Shown here piece by piece: positions 28,162 through 36,601 of a stretch of DNA of 36,601 nt. The notes below the pieces were generated by a model. The model did not search any database. It was not told the DNA's origin and saw only the letters and a list, made by a program, of their open reading frames with translations. Position 1 is the first letter of the stretch, and the number at the start of each line of letters is the position of its first letter. The stretch comes from Candidatus Ventricola gallistercoris. Its GTDB lineage: Bacteria; Bacillota; Clostridia; Christensenellales; Aristaeellaceae. The translations under genes and the position numbers were made by a program. Location of the stretch: positions 1 to 36,601 of the forward strand of contig DVJV01000215.1 of the NCBI GenBank assembly GCA_018716525.1. The letters run 5' to 3'.

Positions 28162-29106
28162 ATGGCTATTCCGGTGTATCTGTTTGCGGGCTTTCTGGAG
28201 AGCGGAAAGACCTCGTTCATCGCCAGCGTGCTGCAGGACCCGGGCTTCACGCGCGACGAGCACACGCTGATCATCCAGTGTGAGGAGGGCATGGAGGAGT
28301 ACGAGCCCGACATGCTCAAAAAGACCCACAGCGTCCTGGAGTGCATCGAGGACGAGGATGAGTACAATGGCGATACGCTGCGCGCGTTTGTGCGCAAGCA
28401 CCATCCCGACCGCGTGATCGTGGAGATGAACGGCATGTGGGATCTGGATGCGGCGCTGGAGCGCACGCCGAAGGTGCTGGAGGTCTACCAGATCATCACG
28501 ACCGTCAATGCGAAGACGTTCGATCTGTATGCCAAGAACATGGGGCAGCGGATGCTCCAGCACATCACCGATGCGGATATGGTGGTGTTTAACCGTGCCA
28601 CGGAGCAGACCCGGCAGCTCATCCGGGACCGCAACGTGCGCAGCATGAATCCGCAGGCAGCCCTCTACTTCGAAAACGAGGATGGCACCAGCGAGGACTA
28701 CGGCGCGGGCATGCCCCCGCCCTATGATATGGATGCCCCCGTCATCGAGATCGAGGACCAGCATTTCGGCATCTTCTACCTGGATGCATCGGAGAACCCC
28801 GAGCAGTACGACGGCAAGACCGTGCGCTTCAAGGGCTACATCTACCGCGGGCGGAACATCGCTTCCGATGAATACGTGCCCGGCCGCATGGGCATGGTCT
28901 GCTGCGCGGAGGACATCCGTTTCGTGGGCTTCATTGCCAAGGCAAACGGGCTGCCCATCCCCGCCTACAAGAGCTGGCAGATGATCACCGCGCGCGTGCA
29001 GGCCGAGGAGCGCAAGCAGTACAAGGGCGTGGGCCCGGTGCTCTATGTTACGGCGGTTGAGCCCTGCGACCCGCCCGAGGAAGAGGTTGTCACATTTAAC
29101 GCATAA
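28162..29106 (+). CDS. CobW-like GTPase fused to YcgQ/DUF1980 (TIGR03943)-like C-terminal domain
   Basis: YLFAGFLESGKTSFIASVLQD N-terminus; C-terminus EQYDGKTVRFKGYIYRGRNIASDEYVPGRMGMVCCAEDIRFVGFIAKA...WQMITARVQAEERKQYKGVGPVLYVTAVEPCDPP. RBS atcggaggtg. Confidence 0.85.
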   Translation: MAIPVYLFAGFLESGKTSFIASVLQDPGFTRDEHTLIIQCEEGMEEYEPDMLKKTHSVLECIEDEDEYNGDTLRAFVRKHHPDRVIVEMNGMWDLDAALERTPKVLEVYQIITTVNAKTFDLYAKNMGQRMLQHITDADMVVFNRATEQTRQLIRDRNVRSMNPQAALYFENEDGTSEDYGAGMPPPYDMDAPVIEIEDQHFGIFYLDASENPEQYDGKTVRFKGYIYRGRNIASDEYVPGRMGMVCCAEDIRFVGFIAKANGLPIPAYKSWQMITARVQAEERKQYKGVGPVLYVTAVEPCDPPEEEVVTFNA

Positions 29107-29110
29107 GCCC

Positions 29111-29139
29111 TTTTCAATGATCCATTCTTATGATATACT
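29111..29139 (+). promoter_or_regulatory. Candidate promoter for riboswitch-ecf operon
   Basis: TTTTCA (29111-29116), 17-nt spacer, TATACT (29134-29139). Confidence 0.5.
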
Positions 29140-29180
29140 GAATTGACCGTCCATGCCGCCCGGAATGGGGCGGCAAGGCG

Positions 29181-29303
29181 GCCGGTCTTCATGGCGGGGT
29201 GGAATTCCCGACCGGCGGTAGAGTCCGCGACGGATGGCAGGGCCATCTTTGATCCGGTGCGATTCCGGAACCGACAGTACAGTCTGGATGAGAGAAGACG
29301 GCT
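29181..29303 (+). promoter_or_regulatory. FMN riboswitch (RFN element) aptamer
   Basis: P1 GTCTTC/GAAGAC; conserved GGGGTGGAATTCCCGACCGGCGGTAGAGTCCGCGA and GATCCGGTGCGATTCCGGAACCGACAGTACAGTCTGGATGAGAGAAGAC. Confidence 0.95.
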
Positions 29304-29323
29304 TACGGCAGCTAAGATGTGTG

Positions 29324-29362
29324 CGGCGCCCGAAAACCGTTTTGGGCGCCGTATTTTGTGTT
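29324..29362 (+). terminator. Riboswitch expression-platform terminator
   Basis: CGGCGCCC-(GAAAACCGTTTT)-GGGCGCCG followed by TATTTTGTGTT, between aptamer and ecfA1. Confidence 0.8.
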
Positions 29363-29391
29363 GGATTTGCTGCATATGGAGGAATCGGACA

Positions 29392-30243
29392 TTGGCAAAC
29401 CTTGAGGAAAACAGGATCATCGCCAGCAACCTGGTGTACACCTACCCGGAAGCAAAGAAAAACGCCGTGGACGATGTGTCCATGCGCGTCAAGCGCGGGG
29501 AATTTCTGGCGATATTGGGGCACAACGGAAGCGGCAAATCGACGCTGGCCAAGCTTTTCAACGCCCTGTACGTCCCGACGGATGGCACGGTGTGGGTCTG
29601 CGGGCTGGATACGCGCGATGACGATTTGGTCTTTGACATCCGCCAGCACGCGGGCATGGTCTTCCAAAACCCCGACAACCAGATCGTGGCGACCGTCGTG
29701 GAAGAGGACGTGGCCTTTGGCCTTGAAAACAACGGCGTGCCGCCGGCGGAAATCCGCGTGCGCATCGATGAGGCGCTGCGCGCGGTGAACATGAGCGCGT
29801 TTGCCAAGAAAGCGCCGCACATGCTCTCGGGCGGACAGAAGCAACGGGTGGCGATCGCCGGCGTGCTGGCGATGAAGCCGGACGTGATCATCCTGGATGA
29901 ATCCACGGCGATGCTTGATCCCAGCGGCCGCCAGGAAGTGATGAACACCGTCCACCGCCTCAACGAAGAAGAGGGCATCAGCGTGGTGATCATCACGCAC
30001 TACATGGCCGAGGCGGCGACGGCGGACTATGTGATCGTCATGGACGAGGGCAAGATCGCCATGAGCGGCACGCCGCGCGAGGTGTTTAGGCAGGTGGAGC
30101 GGGTGCGCGCGCTGGGGCTGGATGTGCCGCCGATGACCGATCTGGCGCATATGCTGCGCGCGGATGGGCTTTCTATCCGCGAGGATGTGCTCACAGTGGA
30201 TGAGATGGTGGAGGAAGTATGTCGCTTGTCATCGAAAATGTGA
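29392..30243 (+). CDS. ecfA1: ECF transporter ATPase EcfA1
   Basis: TTG start with [90 protein letters not shown]. Confidence 0.92.
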   Translation: MANLEENRIIASNLVYTYPEAKKNAVDDVSMRVKRGEFLAILGHNGSGKSTLAKLFNALYVPTDGTVWVCGLDTRDDDLVFDIRQHAGMVFQNPDNQIVATVVEEDVAFGLENNGVPPAEIRVRIDEALRAVNMSAFAKKAPHMLSGGQKQRVAIAGVLAMKPDVIILDESTAMLDPSGRQEVMNTVHRLNEEEGISVVIITHYMAEAATADYVIVMDEGKIAMSGTPREVFRQVERVRALGLDVPPMTDLAHMLRADGLSIREDVLTVDEMVEEVCRLSSKM

Positions 30244-31085
30244 ATTACGTGTACATGTCCGGCGGACCGTATGAGACGCACGCGCTGCACGACATCTCGC
30301 TGACCATCGAGGATGGCGAGTTTGTGGGGCTGATCGGGCACACGGGCAGCGGCAAATCGACGCTGGTGCAGCACTTAAACGGCTTGCTCAAACCCACCAG
30401 CGGGCGCATTCTCGTGGATGGGCTCGATCTTTCGGACAAGGCGACGGACAAGCGCGCGATCCGCCGGAAGGTGGGGCTGGTGTTCCAGTACCCCGAAAAC
30501 CAGCTCTTTGAGGAGACGGTGGAAAAGGACATCGCCTTTGGCCCCAAGAACCTGGGGCTTGACGCGGCGGAGATCGACCGCCGGGTGCGCGAGGCGATGC
30601 GGCGCGTGGCGATTGACTACGATGCCATTCACGACCGGTCGGTCTTTGAGCTCTCGGGCGGACAGATGCGGCGCGTGGCGATTGCGGGCGTGCTGGCCAT
30701 GGAGCCGCAGGTGCTGGTGCTCGACGAGCCCTGCGCGGGGCTGGACCCGCGCGGCCGCGAGGAGATACTGGGGCTGATCCGCGCGCTGCACCGGGAGTCC
30801 GGCGCGACGATCGTGATGGTGAGCCACTCGATGGATGATGTGGCCTCCCTGGCCGGGCGCGTGATCGTGATGAACCATGGCCGCGTGGCGATGGATGGCA
30901 CGCCGCGGGAGGTCTTTGCCCGCGGCGAAGAGCTGCGCGCCATCGGGCTGGATGTGCCGCAGGCCGTGGAACTGGCTGAGAGGCTGCGCGAGCGGGGGCT
31001 TGATATCCCGCAGGGCGTGTATCAGATGGAGGAGCTGCGCGCGGCGATTGCAGCTGCCGTGGGAAAGGGGAAGCGCCATGCTTAA
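30219..31085 (+). CDS. ecfA2: ECF transporter ATPase EcfA2
   Basis: [84 protein letters not shown]. Confidence 0.94.
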   Translation: MSLVIENVNYVYMSGGPYETHALHDISLTIEDGEFVGLIGHTGSGKSTLVQHLNGLLKPTSGRILVDGLDLSDKATDKRAIRRKVGLVFQYPENQLFEETVEKDIAFGPKNLGLDAAEIDRRVREAMRRVAIDYDAIHDRSVFELSGGQMRRVAIAGVLAMEPQVLVLDEPCAGLDPRGREEILGLIRALHRESGATIVMVSHSMDDVASLAGRVIVMNHGRVAMDGTPREVFARGEELRAIGLDVPQAVELAERLRERGLDIPQGVYQMEELRAAIAAAVGKGKRHA

Positions 31086-31884
31086 CGACATCACGCTGGG
31101 CCAGTTTTTCCCTGGCGATTCTGCAATCCACCGCATGGACCCGCGCATGAAGCTCATCCTGACGATCGTCTACATCGTGGGCGTGTTCATGGTGAGCAAC
31201 CTGCTGGGATACCTGATTTCGCTGCTGTTTCTCTACATCGTGGTGCGCATTTCCGGCATCCGGTTTTCATACCTGGTCAAGGGCATCAAGCCGCTGCGGT
31301 TCATTCTGATCTTCACGTTTGTGCTGAACCTGTTCTTTGCAAAGGGCGAGACGGTGCTGCTCAGCCTCGGCTTTTTCACGCTGACGGCGGAGGCGCTCTC
31401 CTATGCGACGTACTTTGCGCTCAGGCTGGTCTTCCTGGTCATGGGCACATCCGTGCTCACGCTGACCACGAGCCCAGTGCAGCTTACCGACGGCCTGGAG
31501 CGGCTCATGCACCCGCTTCAGCGCTTCCGCTTCCCCGCCCATGAGCTGGCGATGATGATGACCATCGCCCTGCGCTTTATCCCCCTGCTGCTGGAGGAAA
31601 CGGACAAGATCCAAAAAGCGCAGATGGCGCGCGGCGCCGACTTTGAAACGGGCAACCTCATCGCGCGGGCCAAGGCCATGATCCCGCTGCTGGTGCCGCT
31701 GTTTGTCAGCTCCTTCCGGCGCGCAAACGACCTGGCCATGGCCATGGAGGCGCGCTGCTACCGGGGCGGCGATCACCGCACAAGGCTGCGTGAGCTGCGC
31801 TATACGCGCCTGGACGCCTATGCCGTGGTGGCGATGGCGGCGTTCCTGATGGTGATCTTTGCGGAGGGACGGCTGCTTGGATGA
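31078..31884 (+). CDS. ecfT: ECF transporter transmembrane component EcfT
   Basis: [17 protein letters not shown], coupling motifs AQMARGAD and [10 protein letters not shown]; polytopic. Confidence 0.93.
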   Translation: MLNDITLGQFFPGDSAIHRMDPRMKLILTIVYIVGVFMVSNLLGYLISLLFLYIVVRISGIRFSYLVKGIKPLRFILIFTFVLNLFFAKGETVLLSLGFFTLTAEALSYATYFALRLVFLVMGTSVLTLTTSPVQLTDGLERLMHPLQRFRFPAHELAMMMTIALRFIPLLLEETDKIQKAQMARGADFETGNLIARAKAMIPLLVPLFVSSFRRANDLAMAMEARCYRGGDHRTRLRELRYTRLDAYAVVAMAAFLMVIFAEGRLLG

Positions 31885-31939
31885 TCTGCATCTGGTGAGC
31901 CGCCACAGGCCGAGTGAAGCGGATCATCCGCCTGAGGGT

Positions 31940-32710
31940 ATGCGCCGCTTCAAGCTGACCGTCGAGTACGATGGAACGGCATACAGCGGCTGGCAGCGGC
32001 AGATCAACGGCCCGAGCGTGCAGCAGACGCTGGAAGAGGCGCTTTGCCGCCTGACGGGTGAGCGGATCGCCGTCACCGGCTCGAGCCGCACGGATGCGGG
32101 CGTGCACGCGCTGGGGCTGTGCGCGCATTTTGACAGCGCCAGCCGCATTCCGCCGGAGAAGGTGAGCTTTGCGCTCAACACGATGCTCCCGCCGGACATC
32201 CGCGTGCGCGAAAGCGGCCTGGCAGCGGAAGGGTTCCACGCGCGCTATGCGGCCCGGGGCAAGGTGTACCGCTATGTGTTTTGCAACGCGAGGCACATGT
32301 GCGCCATCGGGCGGCAGTACCGCGCGCACGTGCCGTTCCCGCTGGATGTGCCGCTCATGCACAGGGAGGCGCAGAGCCTGGTGGGCACGCACGACTTTGC
32401 AGCCTTTGCGGCCAGCGGCAGCGTGGCCAGGAGCACGGTGCGCACATTGTACCGCATTGAGGTGACGCGTCGCGGCGAGGATGTGGTGCTGACCGTGCTG
32501 GGGGATGGCTTTTTGTACAACATGGTGCGCATCATCGCCGGCACGCTGGCGGAGGTCGGCGCCGGACGCCGTGCGCCGGGGGCAATGGCGCGCGCGCTGG
32601 AAACGGGCGACCGGCTCGAGCTGGGGTACACCGCCCCTGCGTGCGGGCTGACGCTGCTCGCCGTGCTTTATGGCGGGGATGAAGCGGTGGCGCTGTCGTA
32701 TTTTGCATAA
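31940..32710 (+). CDS. truA: tRNA pseudouridine(38-40) synthase
   Basis: KLTVEYDGTAYSGWQRQINGPSVQQTLEEAL, GSSRTDAGVHALG, DGFLYNMVRIIAGTL. Confidence 0.96.
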   Translation: MRRFKLTVEYDGTAYSGWQRQINGPSVQQTLEEALCRLTGERIAVTGSSRTDAGVHALGLCAHFDSASRIPPEKVSFALNTMLPPDIRVRESGLAAEGFHARYAARGKVYRYVFCNARHMCAIGRQYRAHVPFPLDVPLMHREAQSLVGTHDFAAFAASGSVARSTVRTLYRIEVTRRGEDVVLTVLGDGFLYNMVRIIAGTLAEVGAGRRAPGAMARALETGDRLELGYTAPACGLTLLAVLYGGDEAVALSYFA

Positions 32711-32754
32711 ACAGGTTCCCGGCGGGAAAATGCTTCCTTGCGGGAGCCTGTTTT
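32710..32754 (+). terminator. Terminator after truA
   Basis: AACAGGTTCCCG ... CGGGAGCCTGTT followed by TTG. Confidence 0.7.
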
Positions 32755-32773
32755 GTACATGGAGGGATGAGAC

Positions 32774-34717
32774 GTGTATCTGACGCTGGGAGTCATGGCC
32801 CATGTGGATGCCGGCAAGACGACGCTGTGCGAGCAGATGCTCTGTCATGCTGGGGTCATCCGGCGGTGCGGCCGGGTGGATCATGGCGACGCGTTCATGG
32901 ATGCCAGCCGCCTGGAGCGCGCGCGGGGCATCACGATCTTTTGTGAACAGGCGGGCTTTTCCCTCGGCACGGAGGAAGGCGAGCCGCTCGAGGTCACGCT
33001 CATGGACACGCCGGGCCATGTCGACTTTTCCGGCGAGGCGGAGCGCGCGCTGTCGGTGCTCGATGCGGCGCTGCTGGTCGTCTCCTGCGCAGAGGGCGTG
33101 CAGAGCCACACGGTGACGCTGTTTCGCATGCTGCGCGCCAGGCGGATTCCGGCGCTGATCTTTTTGAACAAGACGGACCGCGAAGGGGCGGACGTGGATC
33201 GCACGATGGCGCAGATGCACAGGCTCCTGAGCGGGGACTGCGTGCTGATGACGGGCGCGGAGACAGACGCGCTGCGCGAGGAGCTGGCCGCGCGCGATGA
33301 AGCGCTGCTCGAGCGCCACTTTGAAGGCGATGCCTCCCGCGAGGAATATCTGGCGGGCGCGCGCCGCGCATTTGCGGCGGGCAATCTGTATCCCGTGCTG
33401 GCGGGAAGCGCGCTGCTGGATGAGGGGGTGGATGCGCTGCTGCGCGCCATCGCCGCGCTGTGCCGGACAGACTGGGCGTCGCATGAAGGCGATGCGTTTG
33501 CCGCGCAGGTCTACCGGGTGCGCAGGCTGGGCAGCGTGCGTTACAGCTATGTGCGCGCGACAGCGGGCCATCTGTCCTCGCGCGATATGGTGCAGACCGT
33601 GTGCGGCGTGCAAAAGGTCAGCGCGCTGTGCAGTGCGCAGGGGGGGAAGATCTCGCCGCTGTCCGAGCTTCATGCGGGACAGACGGGGCTTCTGGCGGGC
33701 ATCGACGCCCGGCCGGGCGAGCGCATTGGCGCAAACTGCGGCACGACAGGGCAGACGCTTGTGCCGCTGATGAGCGTGGAAATCGAGGGGGCGCCGCCGC
33801 TGGAGCGGCAGACGCTGGTGGCCCATCTGCGCGAGCTGGAGGAAGAAGACCCGCTTTTGAGCGTGCACCCGACGCCCCGCGGGGCGAGCGTGGGCATCAT
33901 GGGTGCGGTGCAGATTGAGGTGCTGGGCAGCTTGCTGGAAGAGCGGTTTGGCGATGAGGTGCGCTTCATGCCGCCTCAGGTGCTCTACCGGGAGACGGTG
34001 GCAGCGCCTGTCATCGGCATCGGGCACTATGAACCGCTCAGGCACTATGCGGAGGTCTGGCTGCGCATTGAGCCGGGGAAACCTGGCAGCGGCGTGACGT
34101 TTGAGGCGGCCTGCGCGCCCAATTCGCTGGATGTCAACTGGCAGAGGCTCATCGGCACGCACGTGCTGGAGCGGGAACACCCGGGCGTGCTTACCGGAAG
34201 CCCCCTGACCGATGTGCGCGTCACCCTGATCGCCGGGCGTTCGCACCTCAAGCACACGGAGGGCGGCGATTTTCGGGAGGCGACATACCGCGCCATCCGC
34301 AATGCGCTGATGCAGGCGGACAATGTGCTGCTGGAGCCCGTCGTGCACTTCGAGGCAAGCCTGCCACAGGAAGCGGCCAGCCGGGTGACGGGCGAATTGT
34401 TGCGGCTGGGTGCGTCGCTGGATGCGCCGCTCTATGAGGGGGACGAGGTGACGATCGCCGGAACGTGTACCGCGGCATCGTTTTGGGATTACCCTTCCCG
34501 GTTTGCCGCGTCCACGCGCGGGCACGGGCGCATCGCCTCGGGCTTTTTGCGCTATGAGCCGTGCAAGGATCAGCAGAGCATTGTTGCAGAGATGGGGTAT
34601 GCTCCCCTGGCGGACGAGCAAAATCCTCCGGGCAGCGTATTCTGCACACACGGTGCAGGCGTTTACGTGGCATGGGATAAGGTGCGAGAGTGGGCGCACT
34701 GCGCGGTGGAAACGTGA
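32774..34717 (+). CDS. TetM/EF-G-like translational GTPase (divergent ribosomal-protection-protein family)
   Basis: GVMAHVDAGKTTLCEQMLCHAGVI, RLERARGITI, LMDTPGHVDFSGEAERALSVLDAALLVVSCAEGVQSHT, IFLNKTDREG, EF-G domain IV/V-like C-terminus. Confidence 0.9.
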   Translation: MYLTLGVMAHVDAGKTTLCEQMLCHAGVIRRCGRVDHGDAFMDASRLERARGITIFCEQAGFSLGTEEGEPLEVTLMDTPGHVDFSGEAERALSVLDAALLVVSCAEGVQSHTVTLFRMLRARRIPALIFLNKTDREGADVDRTMAQMHRLLSGDCVLMTGAETDALREELAARDEALLERHFEGDASREEYLAGARRAFAAGNLYPVLAGSALLDEGVDALLRAIAALCRTDWASHEGDAFAAQVYRVRRLGSVRYSYVRATAGHLSSRDMVQTVCGVQKVSALCSAQGGKISPLSELHAGQTGLLAGIDARPGERIGANCGTTGQTLVPLMSVEIEGAPPLERQTLVAHLRELEEEDPLLSVHPTPRGASVGIMGAVQIEVLGSLLEERFGDEVRFMPPQVLYRETVAAPVIGIGHYEPLRHYAEVWLRIEPGKPGSGVTFEAACAPNSLDVNWQRLIGTHVLEREHPGVLTGSPLTDVRVTLIAGRSHLKHTEGGDFREATYRAIRNALMQADNVLLEPVVHFEASLPQEAASRVTGELLRLGASLDAPLYEGDEVTIAGTCTAASFWDYPSRFAASTRGHGRIASGFLRYEPCKDQQSIVAEMGYAPLADEQNPPGSVFCTHGAGVYVAWDKVREWAHCAVET

Positions 34718-34931
34718 GCCGATTTTCACATGAAAGCGATCCGTGACCGCGAAGCAGGAAAGAGACTCAGGGGCAGCCGGCGTTTTTGCATGCGAAGCGC
34801 AAAGGGAAGAACCGCGCTGGAGAAAAGTGCTCCTTACCACTTTGCCTATGCAAATGAAAAGGGCTTACATAAAGAAGCGGATCGCATAAGGCCGGGTGCC
34901 GGAAGACAGTTTTAAAAGAGGAGGAATCGCA

Positions 34932-36281
34932 GTGTTCACCTGCACGCTCGATCCACACAGCCGCACAACGCTGTGTGATCAGCTTTATTCAGCGCTCAAG
35001 GCAGAGATCGTGCGCGGTGGATTGCGCCCCGGGGCGCGTATGCCGTCCAAACGGGAGCTGGCCGCGCACTTGCACGTGAGCACGGCGACGGTGGAGGCTG
35101 CCTATGGGCGGCTGACCAGCGAAGGCATCTGCGAGAGCCGTCCGCGCAGCGGCGTTTATGTCTGCGAGCAGGTGGAGACGGCACAGACGCCACACAGGGA
35201 AACCGTCGTGCCCATCCGGTGGGACTTTGGCACGGGCGCAGCCGATGCGGCGCACTTCCCCTATGCGACGTGGGCGCGCCTCATGCGCGAGGTGCTCAGC
35301 GAGCAGAGCCGGGATCTGCTGCTTTCAGGCGATCCGCAGGGTTCGGCCGGGCTGCGGCAGGAGATCGCAGGGATGCTCCACCGCCTGCACGGGCTAGACG
35401 TGCAGCCGGATGCCATCGTGGTCGGCGCGGGTACCGATGTGCTGGTGACGGTGCTGGTTGCCCTGATCGGGCGTGAACGGTTGTTCGCGGTGGAGGACCC
35501 GGGCTATTCGCGCGTGCGGCGGATGCTGGTGGCCAGCGGCGCGCGCATTGCCCCTACGCCGCTCTTGGGCGGCGCTATTGACGTGCGTGCGCTGTATGCA
35601 AGTGGCGCCGGCGCGGCATATGTCACCCCTTCGCGGCAATTTCCGACGGGCGCAGAGATGAACGACGCACAGCGTGCGGCCCTGTTGCGCTGGTCGCGCG
35701 AGACGGGGGCCTATATTCTGGAAGATGATTTTGACAGCGAATTCCGGTTTGCCGGTGTGAGCCGTCCCGCTCTGCGCGCGATGGAGGGCGGTGGACGCGT
35801 CATCTATATGAATACGTTTGCCCGCACGCTGGCGTCTGGGCTTCGCATGAGCTTCATGGTGCTGCCAATGGAGCTGATCGCGCGTTACCGGGCCATGCAT
35901 GCGGCGTGCAGCGTGCCGGGGTTTGAGCAGGAGACGCTCTGCAAGTTCATTGCAGGCAGCTATCTGGAGCGGCACATTGCGCGGATGCGGGTGGTGTACC
36001 GTGCGCGCCTTCAGACGCTGACCGAGGAAGCGAAAGCGCTGGGAGAGGTCGCGCCGTGCAGTGCGGGGCTGTATGCGCTGCTGAATGTAGCGGGACGCGT
36101 GCCCGCGCAGGAGCTGCTGCCGCTGGCCGCGCAGGCTGGCGTGCGCCTGACGCGATTGTGCGATTACAGCGTGATGCCCCCGGATGCGCAAAGCGAGCGC
36201 GTGGTGCTTCTGGGCTTCGCGGGGATGGATGAGGAAGCCATCCGTGAGGGCCTCAGGGTGCTGAAAAAAGCCTGGCTGTGA
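34932..36281 (+). CDS. MocR/PdxR-type regulator (GntR wHTH + class I aminotransferase-like domain)
   Basis: GTG start with RBS AGAGGAGGAATCGCA; LCDQLYSALKAEIVRGGLRPGARMPSKRELAAHLHVSTATVEAAYGRLTSEGICESRPRSGVYV; aminotransferase-like GSAGLRQEIAGMLHR, EDDFDSEFRF. Confidence 0.92.
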   Translation: MFTCTLDPHSRTTLCDQLYSALKAEIVRGGLRPGARMPSKRELAAHLHVSTATVEAAYGRLTSEGICESRPRSGVYVCEQVETAQTPHRETVVPIRWDFGTGAADAAHFPYATWARLMREVLSEQSRDLLLSGDPQGSAGLRQEIAGMLHRLHGLDVQPDAIVVGAGTDVLVTVLVALIGRERLFAVEDPGYSRVRRMLVASGARIAPTPLLGGAIDVRALYASGAGAAYVTPSRQFPTGAEMNDAQRAALLRWSRETGAYILEDDFDSEFRFAGVSRPALRAMEGGGRVIYMNTFARTLASGLRMSFMVLPMELIARYRAMHAACSVPGFEQETLCKFIAGSYLERHIARMRVVYRARLQTLTEEAKALGEVAPCSAGLYALLNVAGRVPAQELLPLAAQAGVRLTRLCDYSVMPPDAQSERVVLLGFAGMDEEAIREGLRVLKKAWL

Positions 36282-36320
36282 CCGGCAAAAGCTTGCCGCA
36301 GACACAGAGAAATACAGAAA

Positions 36321-36347
36321 AACCTCCGGCTTTAAAACCGGAGGTTT
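36321..36347 (-). terminator. Terminator downstream of tRNA-Arg
   Basis: AAACCTCCGG-TTTTAAAG-CCGGAGGTTT then TTCTG reading minus strand. Confidence 0.8.
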
Positions 36348-36349
36348 AC

Positions 36350-36426
36350 TGGTGCGCCCGACACGATTCGAACGTGCGGCCTTCAGAGTCGGAGTCTGAC
36401 GCTCTATCCAACTGAGCTACGAGCGC
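36350..36426 (-). tRNA. tRNA-Arg, anticodon CCG, CCA encoded
   Basis: GCGCTCGTAGCTCAGTTGGATAGAGCGTCAGACTCCGACTCTGAAGGCCGCACGTTCGAATCGTGTCGGGCGCACCA folds as cloverleaf; anticodon loop CTCCGAC. Confidence 0.95.
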
Positions 36427-36436
36427 ATGATATGGT

Positions 36437-36465
36437 ATTATACCATCGGCCAAGCGCGATGTCAA
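36437..36465 (-). promoter_or_regulatory. Perfect consensus promoter for tRNA-Arg
   Basis: Minus strand TTGACA (36465-36460), 17-nt spacer, TATAAT (36442-36437). Confidence 0.9.
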
Positions 36466-36536
36466 CGGTTGGAAAGGCAGGTTTCACCGGTCTTCACACT
36501 TTTGCAAAAGAAATGGAAAAAAGTGCGAAAGACCCC

Positions 36537-36566
36537 TTGACAGATGGCTTCTATCTGCGATATAAT
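36537..36566 (+). promoter_or_regulatory. Promoter for a transcript leaving the window
   Basis: TTGACA (36537-36542), 18-nt spacer, TATAAT (36561-36566). Confidence 0.75.
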
Positions 36567-36601
36567 ACCAAAGCTGTCAGCGCGAGAGCAAAACTCCCGG
36601 G

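Noticed and set aside
32774-34717. Calling this a tetracycline-resistance gene
   Set aside because: Family resemblance is clear but divergence is large and resistance cannot be inferred from sequence alone.
31706-34840. 1044-aa minus-strand ORF opposite ecfT/truA/TetM-like genes
   Set aside because: Low-complexity Arg/His/Ala-rich translation typical of antisense frames in GC-rich DNA; overlaps three well-supported plus-strand genes.

Overview
GC-rich bacterial chromosomal window, probably Clostridia-like Bacillota (inferred from gene content, not proven). Read left to right: C-terminus of a truncated membrane protein; solitary beta-class adenine DNA methylase; uncharacterised two-repeat protein; trmD; membrane-anchored Mrr-like nuclease; T-box leader plus glyS (single-chain GlyRS); VanZ-like small membrane protein; (-) GH13 glycosidase; small secreted/anchored protein; (-) potABCD polyamine ABC operon plus D-aminoacylase-type amidohydrolase; (-) amino-acid ABC transporter; (-) murA; three tandem paralogous ~530-540 aa polytopic membrane proteins; glmS; two CobW/COG0523 GTPases (one with a very His-rich linker, one fused to a YcgQ/DUF1980-like domain); FMN riboswitch ahead of ecfA1-ecfA2-ecfT; truA; divergent TetM/EF-G-like GTPase; MocR-type regulator; tRNA-Arg(CCG). 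The observations I rate highest: (i) a ~0.2 kb MITE-like structured repeat in two diverged copies, each between a gene stop and its terminator, in opposite orientations; (ii) an FMN riboswitch controlling the ECF energising module rather than ribU; (iii) a MocR protein whose predicted PLP lysine is replaced by Arg; (iv) a triplicated membrane-protein family between murA and glmS; (v) a paired CobW metal module with a GTPase-YcgQ fusion lacking CxCC; (vi) a T-box with an apparently ultrashort Stem I. All family calls are by eye; no database search was run.
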